Source of the DNA: Akkermansia sp.
GTDB lineage: Bacteria; Verrucomicrobiota; Verrucomicrobiia; Verrucomicrobiales; Akkermansiaceae
Length of the DNA stretch: 33,135 nt
Assembly: GCA_030531305.1 (NCBI GenBank)
Contig: JAUNNT010000025.1
Location: 1-33,135, forward strand
Reading direction: 5' to 3'
The translations under genes were made by a program, and so were the position numbers. Below the pieces are notes generated by a model, which ran no database searches, was not told the origin of the DNA, and saw only the letters and a program-made list of their open reading frames with translations. Of the stretch, positions 14,934 to 22,993 are shown in pieces. Each line of letters starts with the position of its first letter. Position 1 is the first letter of the stretch.

Positions 14934-15725
14934 CTATTCCAGCCTGGATGGCGCGTGGTTGAGGGCATCCATCCCACCCAGGCGGTGGGATGCGGCGATG
15001 GCGCGGGCCGTGTAGTCCAGCGCCAGGCGCACGGCCTCTTCAAGCGGGTGGCCGAGCGCGAGGTATGAGGTGACGGCGCTGGAGAGCGTGCAGCCCGTGC
15101 CGTGGGTGGAGACGCCGCCCGTTCGCGGGTGGCTGTATGCCACGGGTTGCGCGTGCGGCTGCACCAGGATGTCCGTGCAAGTGTTGCCGCCCAGGTGGCC
15201 GCCCTTGGCGAGCACGGCGCAGCCGAAGCGCGCGCAGAGCGACTGCGCGGCGGCGGACATGTCCTGAACGGTGTGCAGAGGCGCGCCGCCGCAGAGTTTC
15301 TGGAGCTCGTCCATGTTGGGGGTGAGCAGGGTGGTGCGCGGCAGGAGAAGTTTTTCATACACGGCCACGGCCTCCTCCAGCATGAGGGCTTCCCCGGCGG
15401 TGGCAATCATCACGGGGTCCACCACCAGCGGGCCGCTGTAATCCGCAAGCTCCGCGGCCACGGCCTCCACTATCTGCGGGGAGTAGAGCATGCCGGTCTT
15501 GACGCCCTTCACGGGGAAGGACTGCATGCAGAGCCGCACCTGCGCCGCCACGAATTCCGGCTCCATGGGCACGATGCCGTCCACCTTCCCCGGCACCTCG
15601 TTCACCACGCAGGTGACGGCGGTGAGCGGGTAGCAGCCGAGCGCGAACCCGGTTTTCAAATCCGCCTGCAAGCCGGCGCCGGCGGAGCAGTCCGACCCCG
15701 CGATGCTGAGGATGACGGGAGGCAT
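14934..15725 (-). CDS. thiD: Hydroxymethylpyrimidine/phosphomethylpyrimidine kinase
   Basis: Phosphorylates HMP and then HMP-P in thiamine synthesis. The 263-residue protein has the ribokinase-like signature: ILSIAGSDCSAGAGLQADLK at the N-terminus, VKTGML, VVDPVMIATAGEALM, TPNMDELQKLCG, and the anion-hole and catalytic Asp region STHGTGCTLSSAVTSYLA. All motifs are intact and length is typical. It starts six bases after the gatA stop codon, so translation is likely linked. No other thiamine gene is in the window, so its placement with gatCA reflects operon packing and not a pathway cluster. Confidence 0.96.
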   Translation of the reverse strand: MPPVILSIAGSDCSAGAGLQADLKTGFALGCYPLTAVTCVVNEVPGKVDGIVPMEPEFVAAQVRLCMQSFPVKGVKTGMLYSPQIVEAVAAELADYSGPLVVDPVMIATAGEALMLEEAVAVYEKLLLPRTTLLTPNMDELQKLCGGAPLHTVQDMSAAAQSLCARFGCAVLAKGGHLGGNTCTDILVQPHAQPVAYSHPRTGGVSTHGTGCTLSSAVTSYLALGHPLEEAVRLALDYTARAIAASHRLGGMDALNHAPSRLE

Positions 15726-15731
15726 GGCGCG

Positions 15732-17138
15732 TTAGCGGAGCGCCTGCTCCAGCGCGTGCGCGACGGAGAGCAGGGCGGTTTCCCTGAAGTGCGGGGCGAG
15801 CAGCTGCACGCCCGTGGGCAGGCCCTCCGATGCCTGGCACGGCACGGAGATGCCGGGCAGCCCCGCCAGGTTGGCCGGGATGGTGTAGATGTCCGCCAGA
15901 TAGGTTTGCAGCGGCGTGAGGTCCGCATCAAAGAGCTTGGGCGCGGGCGTGGGCGTGGTGGGGCCCAGGATGAAGTCCACCTTGCCGAACGCATCCGAAA
16001 AATCCTTGGCCACCAGGGCGCGCACCTTCTGGGCGCGGGCGTAGTAGGCATCGTAGAACCCGCTGGAGAGCACGTATGTGCCCAGGATGACGCGGCGCTT
16101 CACCTCGTCGCCGAATCCCTCTGCGCGCGTGTGGCTGTAGAGTTCGTCCAGCCCGCCGGGAATCTCCGTGCGGTGGCCGTAGCGCACGCCGTCGAAGCGC
16201 GAGAGGTTGGACGATGCTTCGGCGCAGGCGATGATGTAGTAGGATGCCACCACGGCTTCCGCGTGGGGCAGGGAGATTTCCTCCACCTCCGCGCCCAGGT
16301 CCGTGAGGGTTTTCACGGCGCGGTCCACGGCGGCGGTGACGGCGGCATCGTTGCCCAGGCTCAGGTATTCCTTGGGCAGGCCGATGCGCGCGCCCTTGAT
16401 GTCATGCCCCAGTTGCGATGAAAAGTCCTCCGTGGGCTGCGTGGAGCTGGTGGAGTCCTTGGCATCGTGCCCGCAGATGGCGTTGAGCACCAGCGCGGCG
16501 TCCTCCACGTTCTGCGTGAGCGGGCCAATCTGGTCCAGCGACGATGCGAACGCCACCAAGCCGTAGCGCGACACGCGGCCGTAGGTGGGTTTCATGCCCA
16601 CGATGCCGCAGTGCGAGGCGGGCTGGCGGATGGAGCCGCCGGTGTCCGACCCCAGGGCTGCGACGGCGATGCCGCCGGCCACGGCGGCTGCGGAGCCGCT
16701 GGAGGAGCCGCCGGGCACGCGCTCCGTGTCCGCGGGGTTGCGCGTGGGGCCGAACGCGGAGTTCTCCCCGGCGGAGCCCATGGCGAATTCATCCATGTTG
16801 GTGCGGCCGAAAAGAATCGCGCCCGCCGCGCGCAGCTTCTCCACGGCGGTGGCGTCATACGGCGACACGAAGTTCTCCAGCATGCGCGAGGCGCAGCGCG
16901 TGGGCGCGCCCGCAATGCAGATGTTGTCCTTCACCGCAATGGGTATGCCGCCGAGCGGCTTGGTGAGGTCGGCCTGCGCGGCCTGCCGCAGCGCGGCGTC
17001 CCTGTTCCAGGAAAGGTAGGCGTTGAGCGCGGGGTTCTCCCTCTCCATGGCGGCGGAGAGGCTCTCCACGAGCTCCGCGGGCGTGACGGCTCCTTCCGCC
17101 AGTTGGCGCTTCCAGTGGGATATGCTTCCAAACAACAT
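15732..17138 (-). CDS. gatA: Asp-tRNA(Asn)/Glu-tRNA(Gln) amidotransferase subunit A
   Basis: Glutaminase subunit of GatCAB, which converts misacylated Glu-tRNA(Gln) or Asp-tRNA(Asn) to the correct amide. The 468-residue amidase-signature protein retains the full Ser-cisSer-Lys triad: Lys70 in PIAVKDN, Ser145 in GGSSSGSA and Ser169 in GSDTGGSIRQP, with the same spacing as in characterised GatA. Thus glutamine use is intact here, unlike in carA. I chose the ATG at 17138 because a strong GGGAGGAG ribosome-binding site precedes it; the open frame runs further upstream without support. gatC lies 22 bases upstream. gatB is not in the window. Confidence 0.97.
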   Translation of the reverse strand: MLFGSISHWKRQLAEGAVTPAELVESLSAAMERENPALNAYLSWNRDAALRQAAQADLTKPLGGIPIAVKDNICIAGAPTRCASRMLENFVSPYDATAVEKLRAAGAILFGRTNMDEFAMGSAGENSAFGPTRNPADTERVPGGSSSGSAAAVAGGIAVAALGSDTGGSIRQPASHCGIVGMKPTYGRVSRYGLVAFASSLDQIGPLTQNVEDAALVLNAICGHDAKDSTSSTQPTEDFSSQLGHDIKGARIGLPKEYLSLGNDAAVTAAVDRAVKTLTDLGAEVEEISLPHAEAVVASYYIIACAEASSNLSRFDGVRYGHRTEIPGGLDELYSHTRAEGFGDEVKRRVILGTYVLSSGFYDAYYARAQKVRALVAKDFSDAFGKVDFILGPTTPTPAPKLFDADLTPLQTYLADIYTIPANLAGLPGISVPCQASEGLPTGVQLLAPHFRETALLSVAHALEQALR

Positions 17139-17160
17139 GGCTTTGTCTCCTCCCTTCCGT

Positions 17161-17460
17161 TCAGTGTGCGGATTCCACCACCTTGGGCACGCGGAACTGC
17201 CCGTCCTGCGCCTGCGGCGCGTTCTGCACCGCCGCCGCGTTGGGCAGGCTCTCCCCCGGCACGTCACGCCGCAGCGCATCATACACCGGCAGCGGGTGGT
17301 ACATGGGCTCCACGCCCTCCACATCCCACTTGTTCAACTGCTGCACATAGCCCAGCACCTGGTTGAGGTCACGCGTGAACCGCGCCTCCTCCTCCGCCGT
17401 GAGCTCTATCTTGGCGAGCCCGGCTATGTACGCCACGTCTATCAAATTCTCCGTTTCCAT
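17161..17460 (-). CDS. gatC: Asp-tRNA(Asn)/Glu-tRNA(Gln) amidotransferase subunit C
   Basis: Small stabilising subunit of GatCAB that wraps around GatA. The 99-residue protein reads METENLIDVAYIAGLAKIEL at the start. It then has the helical TAEEEARFTRDLNQVLGYVQ segment, the NKWDVEGVEPMYHPLP segment that matches the family LxxVDTxGVEPxxHP motif, and a C-terminal FRVPKVVE. The Met at 17460 gives the standard family length; the open frame extends 21 codons further without homology. It is 22 bases ahead of gatA. Confidence 0.95.
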   Translation of the reverse strand: METENLIDVAYIAGLAKIELTAEEEARFTRDLNQVLGYVQQLNKWDVEGVEPMYHPLPVYDALRRDVPGESLPNAAAVQNAPQAQDGQFRVPKVVESAH

Positions 17461-17479
17461 GGTTCTTCTGCTTCCCGCA

Positions 17480-17794
17480 TCAGCCCTGTGCCAGCACATA
17501 GACGATGAGGCGGTAGATACCATAGATGGACGCCACTAAAAAGGCAAGCAAAAAGAGACTCTCCGCCGGGTTGCCGCCGCGCGTGCGGCTGCCCGTGTCC
17601 ACGCGCTGCCTGCGGCGGCGCTGCCGCGCCTCCAGCACGTCCTCCGGCGGGGGAAGCGTGTTGGGCGAGGAATCCAGGCGGTACGACGCGCTGCGGTACG
17701 CGGTGTCGCGCCACATCTCACGGCTCTCCTGGCGGAGGCGGTCGTGGTACCCCTTGCTGGCTTTCAGCCTCTCTATGGCAGATCCCTTTCTCAT
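17480..17794 (-). CDS. Small single-pass membrane protein of unknown function
   Basis: The first 75 or so of 104 residues are strongly basic and polar (KASKGYHDRLRQESREMWRD, then ARQRRRRQR). One hydrophobic helix closes the protein (SLFLLAFLVASIYGIYRLIV), leaving only a few residues beyond it. It is thus probably tail-anchored with a basic cytoplasmic domain. Its start overlaps the stop of the upstream coiled-coil gene by ATGA, so the two are translationally coupled and may form a complex. gatC starts 19 bases after it. No family is recognised. Confidence 0.75.
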   Translation of the reverse strand: MRKGSAIERLKASKGYHDRLRQESREMWRDTAYRSASYRLDSSPNTLPPPEDVLEARQRRRRQRVDTGSRTRGGNPAESLFLLAFLVASIYGIYRLIVYVLAQG

Positions 17795-18411
17795 GATGCC
17801 TTGACGATTAGATAGACGACCCAGGTGGCGAGCAGCAGCAGGAACAGCGGCAGGTGGAACGCCAGCCCGCGCAGCAGCTCATCCCGCAGCCCGCGCCAGT
17901 TCACGCCCTGCTTCTCCTCCACACCCGGCTTGTAGCGGAACACGTCCGTGTGCAGGTATTTGTGCCCCACGGCGTATATCTCGTTGAAATCGTTCTCTGC
18001 GTTCTCCAGCTTGGGCAGCGCCTCGCGCAGGCGGTCCTGCAGGCCCTCGTTGCTCCAGTTCGCCGGCTGCAGCGCGGAGAGTATCTGCAGGTGCTTCTGC
18101 ATGCACTCGCACGCCTGGTAGACCTCCTTCTGCTCACGCTCCATGGATTCCAGCTCACGCTCCAGCCGCCGCACCGCGTTGTGCACCTTCAAACCTATCT
18201 CGTTGAGCCCCTCCGTGAACAGCGCCTTCTGCTCGTTGTTCCGCATCAGTTGGCGCCGCTGCTGCTCCCACTGCGCCTTCTGGGACTCCAGAAGCTCCAC
18301 CTGCTGGCGCGCCTTCTCCATTTGCGCCATCACCTGCTCAGGGGAGTGCATGGCTCCATCCGCGGTATTCGGATTCAGCTCCATCTGGCGGTATGGTGTG
18401 TTCTGTCTCAT
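17791..18411 (-). CDS. Coiled-coil, C-terminally membrane-anchored protein of unknown function
   Basis: The 206-residue protein starts MRQNTPYRQMELNPN. Residues about 30-115 are heptad-like and rich in Gln, Glu, Lys and Arg (MEKARQQVELLESQKAQWEQ, VRRLERELESMEREQKEVYQ), a predicted coiled coil. A single hydrophobic helix lies at the very C-terminus (LAFHLPLFLLLLATWVVYLI). It begins a long minus-strand operon and overlaps the next membrane-protein gene by four bases. A good promoter lies upstream with an inverted repeat across its -10 box. I chose the ATG at 18411 because the alternative at 18462 lies upstream of the predicted transcription start near 18443. Function is unknown. Confidence 0.75.
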   Translation of the reverse strand: MRQNTPYRQMELNPNTADGAMHSPEQVMAQMEKARQQVELLESQKAQWEQQRRQLMRNNEQKALFTEGLNEIGLKVHNAVRRLERELESMEREQKEVYQACECMQKHLQILSALQPANWSNEGLQDRLREALPKLENAENDFNEIYAVGHKYLHTDVFRYKPGVEEKQGVNWRGLRDELLRGLAFHLPLFLLLLATWVVYLIVKAS

Positions 18412-18441
18412 GCTTGCGCGCGCGGCTGCTTTACAAACTTC

Positions 18442-18478
18442 CTTAACAAAAGTTAAGCACATGCGCCCGGTTTGTCAA
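18442..18478 (-). promoter_or_regulatory. Promoter of the gatCA-containing operon, with operator-like inverted repeat
   Basis: On the minus strand a consensus -35 TTGACA (18473-18478) and -10 TAACTT (18450-18455) are 17 bases apart. A perfect inverted repeat, CTTAAC-AAAA-GTTAAG (18442-18457), covers the -10 box and the expected start site. A related CTAACTTTT lies at 18488-18496, just upstream of the -35. A regulator bound at the palindrome would block initiation. Confidence 0.65.
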
Positions 18479-18500
18479 CAAAATTATCTAACTTTTCCTA

Positions 18501-18539
18501 AAAAAGTTGCGGGAACCACCCTGAAAAGGCGGTTCCCGC
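18501..18539 (-). terminator. Intrinsic terminator of tRNA-Gly(CCC)
   Basis: On the minus strand GCGGGAACCGCC pairs with GGTGGTTCCCGC (12 bp with one G-T pair) around a seven- to eight-base loop. AAC and a run of six T follow. It starts seven bases after the mature tRNA 3' end and insulates the tRNA from the downstream coiled-coil operon, whose promoter lies immediately after it. Confidence 0.85.
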
Positions 18540-18545
18540 ATGGGA

Positions 18546-18616
18546 TACGGGTGGCGGGAATCGAACCCGCGTTACATGCTTGGGAAGCACGTGTCCTGCC
18601 ACTGAACGACACCCGC
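18546..18616 (-). tRNA. tRNA-Gly (anticodon CCC)
   Basis: A 71-nt cloverleaf on the minus strand. The acceptor arm GCGGGTG pairs with CACCCGT, including one terminal G-U. The anticodon stem CGTGC/GCATG encloses the loop TTCCCAA, giving anticodon CCC. The T-arm contains GGTTCGATTCC and the discriminator is A. CCA is not encoded. It has its own promoter and terminator. Confidence 0.95.
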
Positions 18617-18632
18617 GGCAAGTACGGGCAGG

Positions 18633-18661
18633 AGTATACGGCACCCCGGCGGCACAGTCAA
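18633..18661 (-). promoter_or_regulatory. Promoter of tRNA-Gly(CCC)
   Basis: On the minus strand the -35 TTGACT (18656-18661) and -10 TATACT (18633-18638) are separated by 17 bases. A run of eight A/T bases lies just upstream and may serve as an UP-like element. The -10 ends 16 bases before the tRNA 5' end. Confidence 0.8.
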
Positions 18662-18694
18662 GAGATTTTTTTTGGACATAATAGAGAAAAAGAC

Positions 18695-18724
18695 TTGCCA
18701 AGGCTGGGGAGAGCGTGGTAATAT
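18695..18724 (+). promoter_or_regulatory. Promoter of tRNA-Gly(TCC) and probably of the downstream secreted-protein gene
   Basis: The -35 TTGCCA (18695-18700) and -10 TAATAT (18719-18724) are 18 bases apart, placing initiation near 18731, eight bases before the mature tRNA. It is back-to-back with the tRNA-Gly(CCC) promoter, and both share the A/T-rich block at 18662-18690. Confidence 0.75.
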
Positions 18725-18738
18725 CCGCGTGACAGAGC

Positions 18739-18809
18739 GCGGGCATAGCTTAATGGCAAAGCTCCAGCCTTCCAAGCTGATTATGCGGGTTCGATTCCCG
18801 CTGCCCGCT
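18739..18809 (+). tRNA. tRNA-Gly (anticodon TCC)
   Basis: A 71-nt cloverleaf. The acceptor GCGGGCA pairs with TGCCCGC, the D-arm is GCTT/AAGC, and the anticodon loop CTTCCAA gives TCC. The anticodon stem CCAGC/GCTGA has one C-A mismatch at its outer pair. The T-arm holds GGTTCGATTCC and the discriminator is T. CCA is not encoded. Only 23 bases, with no terminator, separate it from the next coding region, so the primary transcript probably continues into it. Confidence 0.95.
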
Positions 18810-18832
18810 TCCCTTTCAACCATAAATCATCG

Positions 18833-19405
18833 ATGAATACCATGAAGACAAAAACCATCATCATGACGGCCCTCCTGGCCGCCACCGTCGCAGCTCCGGC
18901 CTTCGCCGCCGGGAACATGCTGGACCAGGCCGTGCAAGCCGCGGCAGACACCAACGCCACCGTCAAGGAGATTGGACCGTACGTTGCCGCCGCCGCCAAG
19001 CAAAGCCCCACCACGGCTCCCGCACTGCTCACGTTCGTCCTCAACCAGCGCCGCACCTGGTCGGTCTCCGATGTGCGCGACCTGTATGGCGCCGTGCTTG
19101 TGGGTGCCAACCTGTGGGAATCCTTCTCCCGGGACCTGCAGAACTTCGCGAACGGACGGAACCAGCAGGACCTGGGCGTGAAGCTTCTCACCGCGCTCCA
19201 GAAATCTTGCGACAAACTGCAAGGCCACACGTTCGACAGCGTGATCGCCCTGCTTGTGCAGGACGCCAACGGCACGTCCGCAGAGGGTAGCACCCAGACC
19301 GCCACCCAGGACCCGCACCGCTACACCATCTGCGACACCCCGAAGCGCGACCCGCGCCCCAATCCGCACCCGGTCACCCCGGATCCGATTTCTCCCCAGA
19401 ACTGA
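18833..19405 (+). CDS. Secreted protein of unknown function at the head of the polysaccharide-export block
   Basis: The 190-residue protein has a signal peptide ending in AAPAFAAG. A helical body follows (LTFVLNQRRTWSVSDVRDLY, ANLWESFSRDLQNFANGRNQ), and the tail is rich in Pro, Asp and Arg (DPRPNPHPVTPDPISPQN), as in disordered or cell-wall-associated ends. Starts at 18833 and 18842 are both possible, and neither has a strong ribosome-binding site. I do not recognise a family. It begins 23 bases after tRNA-Gly and 36 bases before the beta-barrel gene on the same strand, so it is probably expressed with the export genes. Confidence 0.75.
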   Translation: MNTMKTKTIIMTALLAATVAAPAFAAGNMLDQAVQAAADTNATVKEIGPYVAAAAKQSPTTAPALLTFVLNQRRTWSVSDVRDLYGAVLVGANLWESFSRDLQNFANGRNQQDLGVKLLTALQKSCDKLQGHTFDSVIALLVQDANGTSAEGSTQTATQDPHRYTICDTPKRDPRPNPHPVTPDPISPQN

Positions 19406-19441
19406 TCCCGGGGCAGTGGTGGACACTAACGTGCGGCGGTT

Positions 19442-20656
19442 ATGAGATCGGTGTTTTTGAAGGGCCTTTGCCTGCCGGCCCTGCTGGCAGGCGAGGCCTT
19501 GGCCATGTCACTCTACGACACGGCACCGGCCATCGGCCTGCCCGTGTCCCAGGCGGTCAAGTACACGCTGTCCGCCAGGGTGGGGTATGACGACAACAGC
19601 AACCATTCCAGCAGCCACAAGTCACCCTCCGTATACACGGGCGCCAACTTTGGCGCCTCCTATGCGGATTACGAGTCCACCACCAAGACTCACTACAACA
19701 TGAGCCTGGGTGCCACCTATTATTTCAAGCGCGCGTACAGCACCAACCACAAGTGGTTTTCCAATAACCACCTTGGCGGGGGAATCTCCCACAGCTTCAG
19801 CGACCGCTGCACGTACAGCCTGAACGCCTCCCTGCGCTACCAGCCCGAACCGGACTACTCCAACGGCATATCCGCCTCCCGAGCGCAGGGCGACTGCTTC
19901 AACTGGTCGCTCAGCAATGCCGTCACGCGCTCCATCGACACCCGGTGGAGCTGGACGCTCAACGCATCCTACTCCGGCAACTACTATGCGGAGAGAGCGT
20001 ACGAGTATGACGACCGCCAGTACATCCACGGCGGGGCAAGCTTGAACGTCAAGACCTCGGAGCTGGTGTCGTACAACCTGAGCCTCCGTTACCGCAAGGA
20101 TTTGAAGAAGTCCGGCTACGGATACAATTCCGACAACTTCTACGCCACCCTGGGCACCAGCCGCTCGCTGACGCCCTATTCCAGCATGAACGCGAGTGCC
20201 GGCGTGCAGCAGAAAGTCATCCACCGCGAAAAGATCTGGACCCCCACGGCGCGCGTGGGCTACAACCGCAAGGTGATAGAAGGGCTCAGCATCAACCTCT
20301 ATGGCTCCCTGGACAACGAGAATGTGGACACGTACCGCGGCTCGTTCGGCAGCTATCTCTCCAATCCCAGCTTGCGCGTGGGGTTCAGCGGGTCCTACAC
20401 GTGGTCGCCGGATTTGTCCCTCACGTTCGGCTGTTCCTACTACACCAGCGAGTACACGCGGGGCGAGGGCGGCATGCGGAGCTACAACAGATATACCATC
20501 ACGCCGACCTTGGGCGCCTCTTTCCGGATTACGGACAAGATTCGCGGCGTCATCTCCTACACGCACACCATCAGCAATTCCTCATACGGATATTACCGAA
20601 GCGGCAACAAGTACCACAGAAACAACGTTGTCTTCAGCGCAACCTACACCTTCTAA
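19442..20656 (+). CDS. Outer-membrane beta-barrel protein of the exopolysaccharide locus
   Basis: The 404-residue protein has a signal peptide (LPALLAGEALA) and then some 18 alternating amphipathic strands dense in Ser, Tyr and Asn (LSARVGYDDNSNHSSSHKSP, YNMSLGATYYFKRAY, YNLSLRYRKDLKKSGYGYN). It ends in VVFSATYTF, the terminal Phe of a BAM substrate. Similar barrels are found beside Wzc/Wza-type genes in many Gram-negative exopolysaccharide loci, where they are proposed to help the polymer cross the outer membrane or to stay bound to it. Neighbours here are the tyrosine kinase co-polymerase and the export protein, so I infer a role in polymer export. The exact function is unproven. Confidence 0.85.
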   Translation: MRSVFLKGLCLPALLAGEALAMSLYDTAPAIGLPVSQAVKYTLSARVGYDDNSNHSSSHKSPSVYTGANFGASYADYESTTKTHYNMSLGATYYFKRAYSTNHKWFSNNHLGGGISHSFSDRCTYSLNASLRYQPEPDYSNGISASRAQGDCFNWSLSNAVTRSIDTRWSWTLNASYSGNYYAERAYEYDDRQYIHGGASLNVKTSELVSYNLSLRYRKDLKKSGYGYNSDNFYATLGTSRSLTPYSSMNASAGVQQKVIHREKIWTPTARVGYNRKVIEGLSINLYGSLDNENVDTYRGSFGSYLSNPSLRVGFSGSYTWSPDLSLTFGCSYYTSEYTRGEGGMRSYNRYTITPTLGASFRITDKIRGVISYTHTISNSSYGYYRSGNKYHRNNVVFSATYTF

Positions 20657-20716
20657 GGCAAGCCCGGTCCGCGCACCTCTCCCGCGCGGGCGCACACTAC
20701 AATACAGACATTTATC

Positions 20717-22972
20717 ATGACAGCAAACACAGCTCAGCAGACACAGGGCGAGGCCCTGCTGCACGCACAGGATTATTTGCAGGTTCTCAAAACGCGCTGG
20801 AAGGAGGCTTTGCTGGTCTTCCTCCTCGTCTTCGTCAGCTGCGCCGTCATCACCAAGATGATGACCCCGCGCTACACCAGTTCGATGACGGCCGAGGTGA
20901 TGCCCCCGCGTGAAATCATCAATGTGTCCAACAACAGCATGAACCCCATTAACGCCGTGGTGAGCGAAACGGCGTCCTACATGCAGACGCAGTTCGAGAT
21001 CATGGTGTCCCAGCAGAACCTGATTGCCATAGCGAACAAGCTGGATTTGCCCAACGAATGGAAGACGGACGAAGTGTCTGCGGCCGGCATGCTTTCCGGC
21101 ATGATCAAGGTGATGCCGCGCAAGAACACCAACCTGGTGGATATCTCCGTGGAGAACTCCGACCCCCGCGTGGCCCAGCAGATCTGCCAGGCCGTGGTGG
21201 ATTGCTACAGGGAGTTGCGAGAGGAGAAGGAGAACGCCGTCATCAACGAGGCCATCAACAAGCGATACGAGGTGCTGCGCTCCCGCCAGGATGAATTGGA
21301 GCGCAAGGCGGACGTGGTGCGCCAGTTTATTCGCACCGGGCGCTACATTGCCAATATCTGGAATGAAACCGGCGCAGGCACGCCGCAATCCACCGGGGCG
21401 GAGGAGGTCACGCTTCAAAAGCTCAACGACCAGAGGCTCACCCTGGACTCCGAGATTGCAAACATGATGGTTCACATCGACAAGCTTCAGAACTTGAAGG
21501 ATGAGGAACTGCTCAGCTATGTGACCCGCACCGGGCTGCTCACGGCGGAGTCCTACTGCTCCGCCAAAGTGCGCGAGCTCAACACCCAGTATAGCAAGGA
21601 AGAGGATGAGCGCAACAAAATGCTCTTGATGGGCTATGGAGAGCAGCACCCCGTGCTTCTGCGCCTGGAGGAGCAGCACGCCAGCACGCGCGAGCAGCTC
21701 TACGCGGAACTCCTCGGCATGCGTGATGCCATGGTGGACCAGCTTGACGTCAAGAAGTCCGAGAGCAACAGCCTCAAGGAACGCTACGAGGAGGCCAAGA
21801 AGCTTCTGAAGGACAAGACCCTGGAAGACCAGAAGGTGAAGAGCGCCCTGCAGGAGTACGCCGCGGAAAAACAGAGGTATGACAAGTTGGAGAACGACTA
21901 CATAGCGGACAAGATGCGCATGCTCGCGCCGCGCGCGTGCATGGAGGTGTACAGCCGCCCGGGAGTGGCCAGCGTTCCCACCAGCCCCAACTACAGGCTC
22001 AATCTGATTGTAGGTGCCGTCCTCGGCTGCATTCTGGGTATTATCGTGGCCTTCGTGTTCGACTGCTTCGATACGTCCATCAAAACCCTGGAAGATGCGG
22101 AGCGCGGGCTCGGCCTGCCCGTGCTGGGCGTGATACCGCAAGATGCGGGCCTGCTGATCCTGCAGGGCAACTCCAGCCCGGATGCAGAGGCCTACCGCAT
22201 CCTCCGCACCAATATCGAGCTCAAGAAGTCCCTGTACAAGGCCACCACGTTCGCCGTGGTCTCCTCCAACGCCGGCGAGGGCAAGACCACCACGCTGAGC
22301 AACCTGGCCTATGTGTTCGCCCAGGCGGGATACAGCACGCTCATGGTGGACGCGGACTTGCGCCGCCCGCGTTTGGCCCGCTACGCGGAGTTGAAGAGTG
22401 ATGTAGGCCTTTCCAACTATCTGGCGGGCACCAAGGAGCTCAAGGAGGTTATTTTCCAGACGGGAATCCCCAACCTGTACCTGATGCCCAGCGGCCCGAT
22501 ACCCGCCGACCCGAGCGGCATGATAGGTTCCTTCCGCATGGAGCAGCTCATCTCGGAGGTATCCAAGCGCTTTGACGTGGTGCTGTTCGACTCTCCGCCG
22601 GTGCTGGGCGTGAGTGACGCCTCCCTGCTGGTGAGCAAGGCGGATGCCTCCCTGCTGGTGCTGCAGCCGCGCAAGATGCCGCTGAAGGCCCTTCTGCGCA
22701 CCAAGTTCCTCATCCAGAACGCAGGCGGGCAGGTGATGGGGCTCATCATGAACAACGTGGACATCAGTGGAGACACGCAGTACCAGTACTACACCACCTA
22801 CTACTCCTACTACAGCAGTGACCGCAAGCGCAAGGAACCCGTGACGCCCGGGCTTGCGGCCGCCACCCGCGCCAAGGGGGCGGAAACGCAATCCGGGGAA
22901 GACAGTCAATTCACCGCCTCAAAGGCTGAGCAGAAGGGCACTTCTTCCGAGGAGTCCGGCGACCTCTACTAA
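20717..22972 (+). CDS. Wzc-like polysaccharide co-polymerase / BY-type tyrosine kinase
   Basis: Inner-membrane protein of 751 residues with the PCP-2a layout: a Wzz-type N-terminal helix near residues 33-55, a long periplasmic helical domain, a second helix at about 432-452 (LNLIVGAVLGCILGIIVAFV), and a cytoplasmic kinase. The kinase has Walker A SSNAGEGKTTTLSNLAY (about 515-531), Walker A' LMVDADLRRPRL and Walker B VVLFDSPPVLGVSD. A Tyr cluster near 688-702 (QYQYYTTYYSYYSS) provides autophosphorylation sites. Such proteins control chain length and export through cycles of phosphorylation. A TACAAT at 20698-20703 could be an internal -10 box, but no matching -35 is evident. The Wza-like gene follows after 21 bases. 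Confidence 0.95.
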   Translation: MTANTAQQTQGEALLHAQDYLQVLKTRWKEALLVFLLVFVSCAVITKMMTPRYTSSMTAEVMPPREIINVSNNSMNPINAVVSETASYMQTQFEIMVSQQNLIAIANKLDLPNEWKTDEVSAAGMLSGMIKVMPRKNTNLVDISVENSDPRVAQQICQAVVDCYRELREEKENAVINEAINKRYEVLRSRQDELERKADVVRQFIRTGRYIANIWNETGAGTPQSTGAEEVTLQKLNDQRLTLDSEIANMMVHIDKLQNLKDEELLSYVTRTGLLTAESYCSAKVRELNTQYSKEEDERNKMLLMGYGEQHPVLLRLEEQHASTREQLYAELLGMRDAMVDQLDVKKSESNSLKERYEEAKKLLKDKTLEDQKVKSALQEYAAEKQRYDKLENDYIADKMRMLAPRACMEVYSRPGVASVPTSPNYRLNLIVGAVLGCILGIIVAFVFDCFDTSIKTLEDAERGLGLPVLGVIPQDAGLLILQGNSSPDAEAYRILRTNIELKKSLYKATTFAVVSSNAGEGKTTTLSNLAYVFAQAGYSTLMVDADLRRPRLARYAELKSDVGLSNYLAGTKELKEVIFQTGIPNLYLMPSGPIPADPSGMIGSFRMEQLISEVSKRFDVVLFDSPPVLGVSDASLLVSKADASLLVLQPRKMPLKALLRTKFLIQNAGGQVMGLIMNNVDISGDTQYQYYTTYYSYYSSDRKRKEPVTPGLAAATRAKGAETQSGEDSQFTASKAEQKGTSSEESGDLY

Positions 22973-22993
22973 AACCGCATACCAAGAGACACC

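Noticed and set aside
20582..22909. Long minus-strand open frame (775 codons) opposite the Wzc-like gene
   Set aside because: The plus-strand gene has complete Walker motifs and transmembrane segments; the antisense frame shows no family features.
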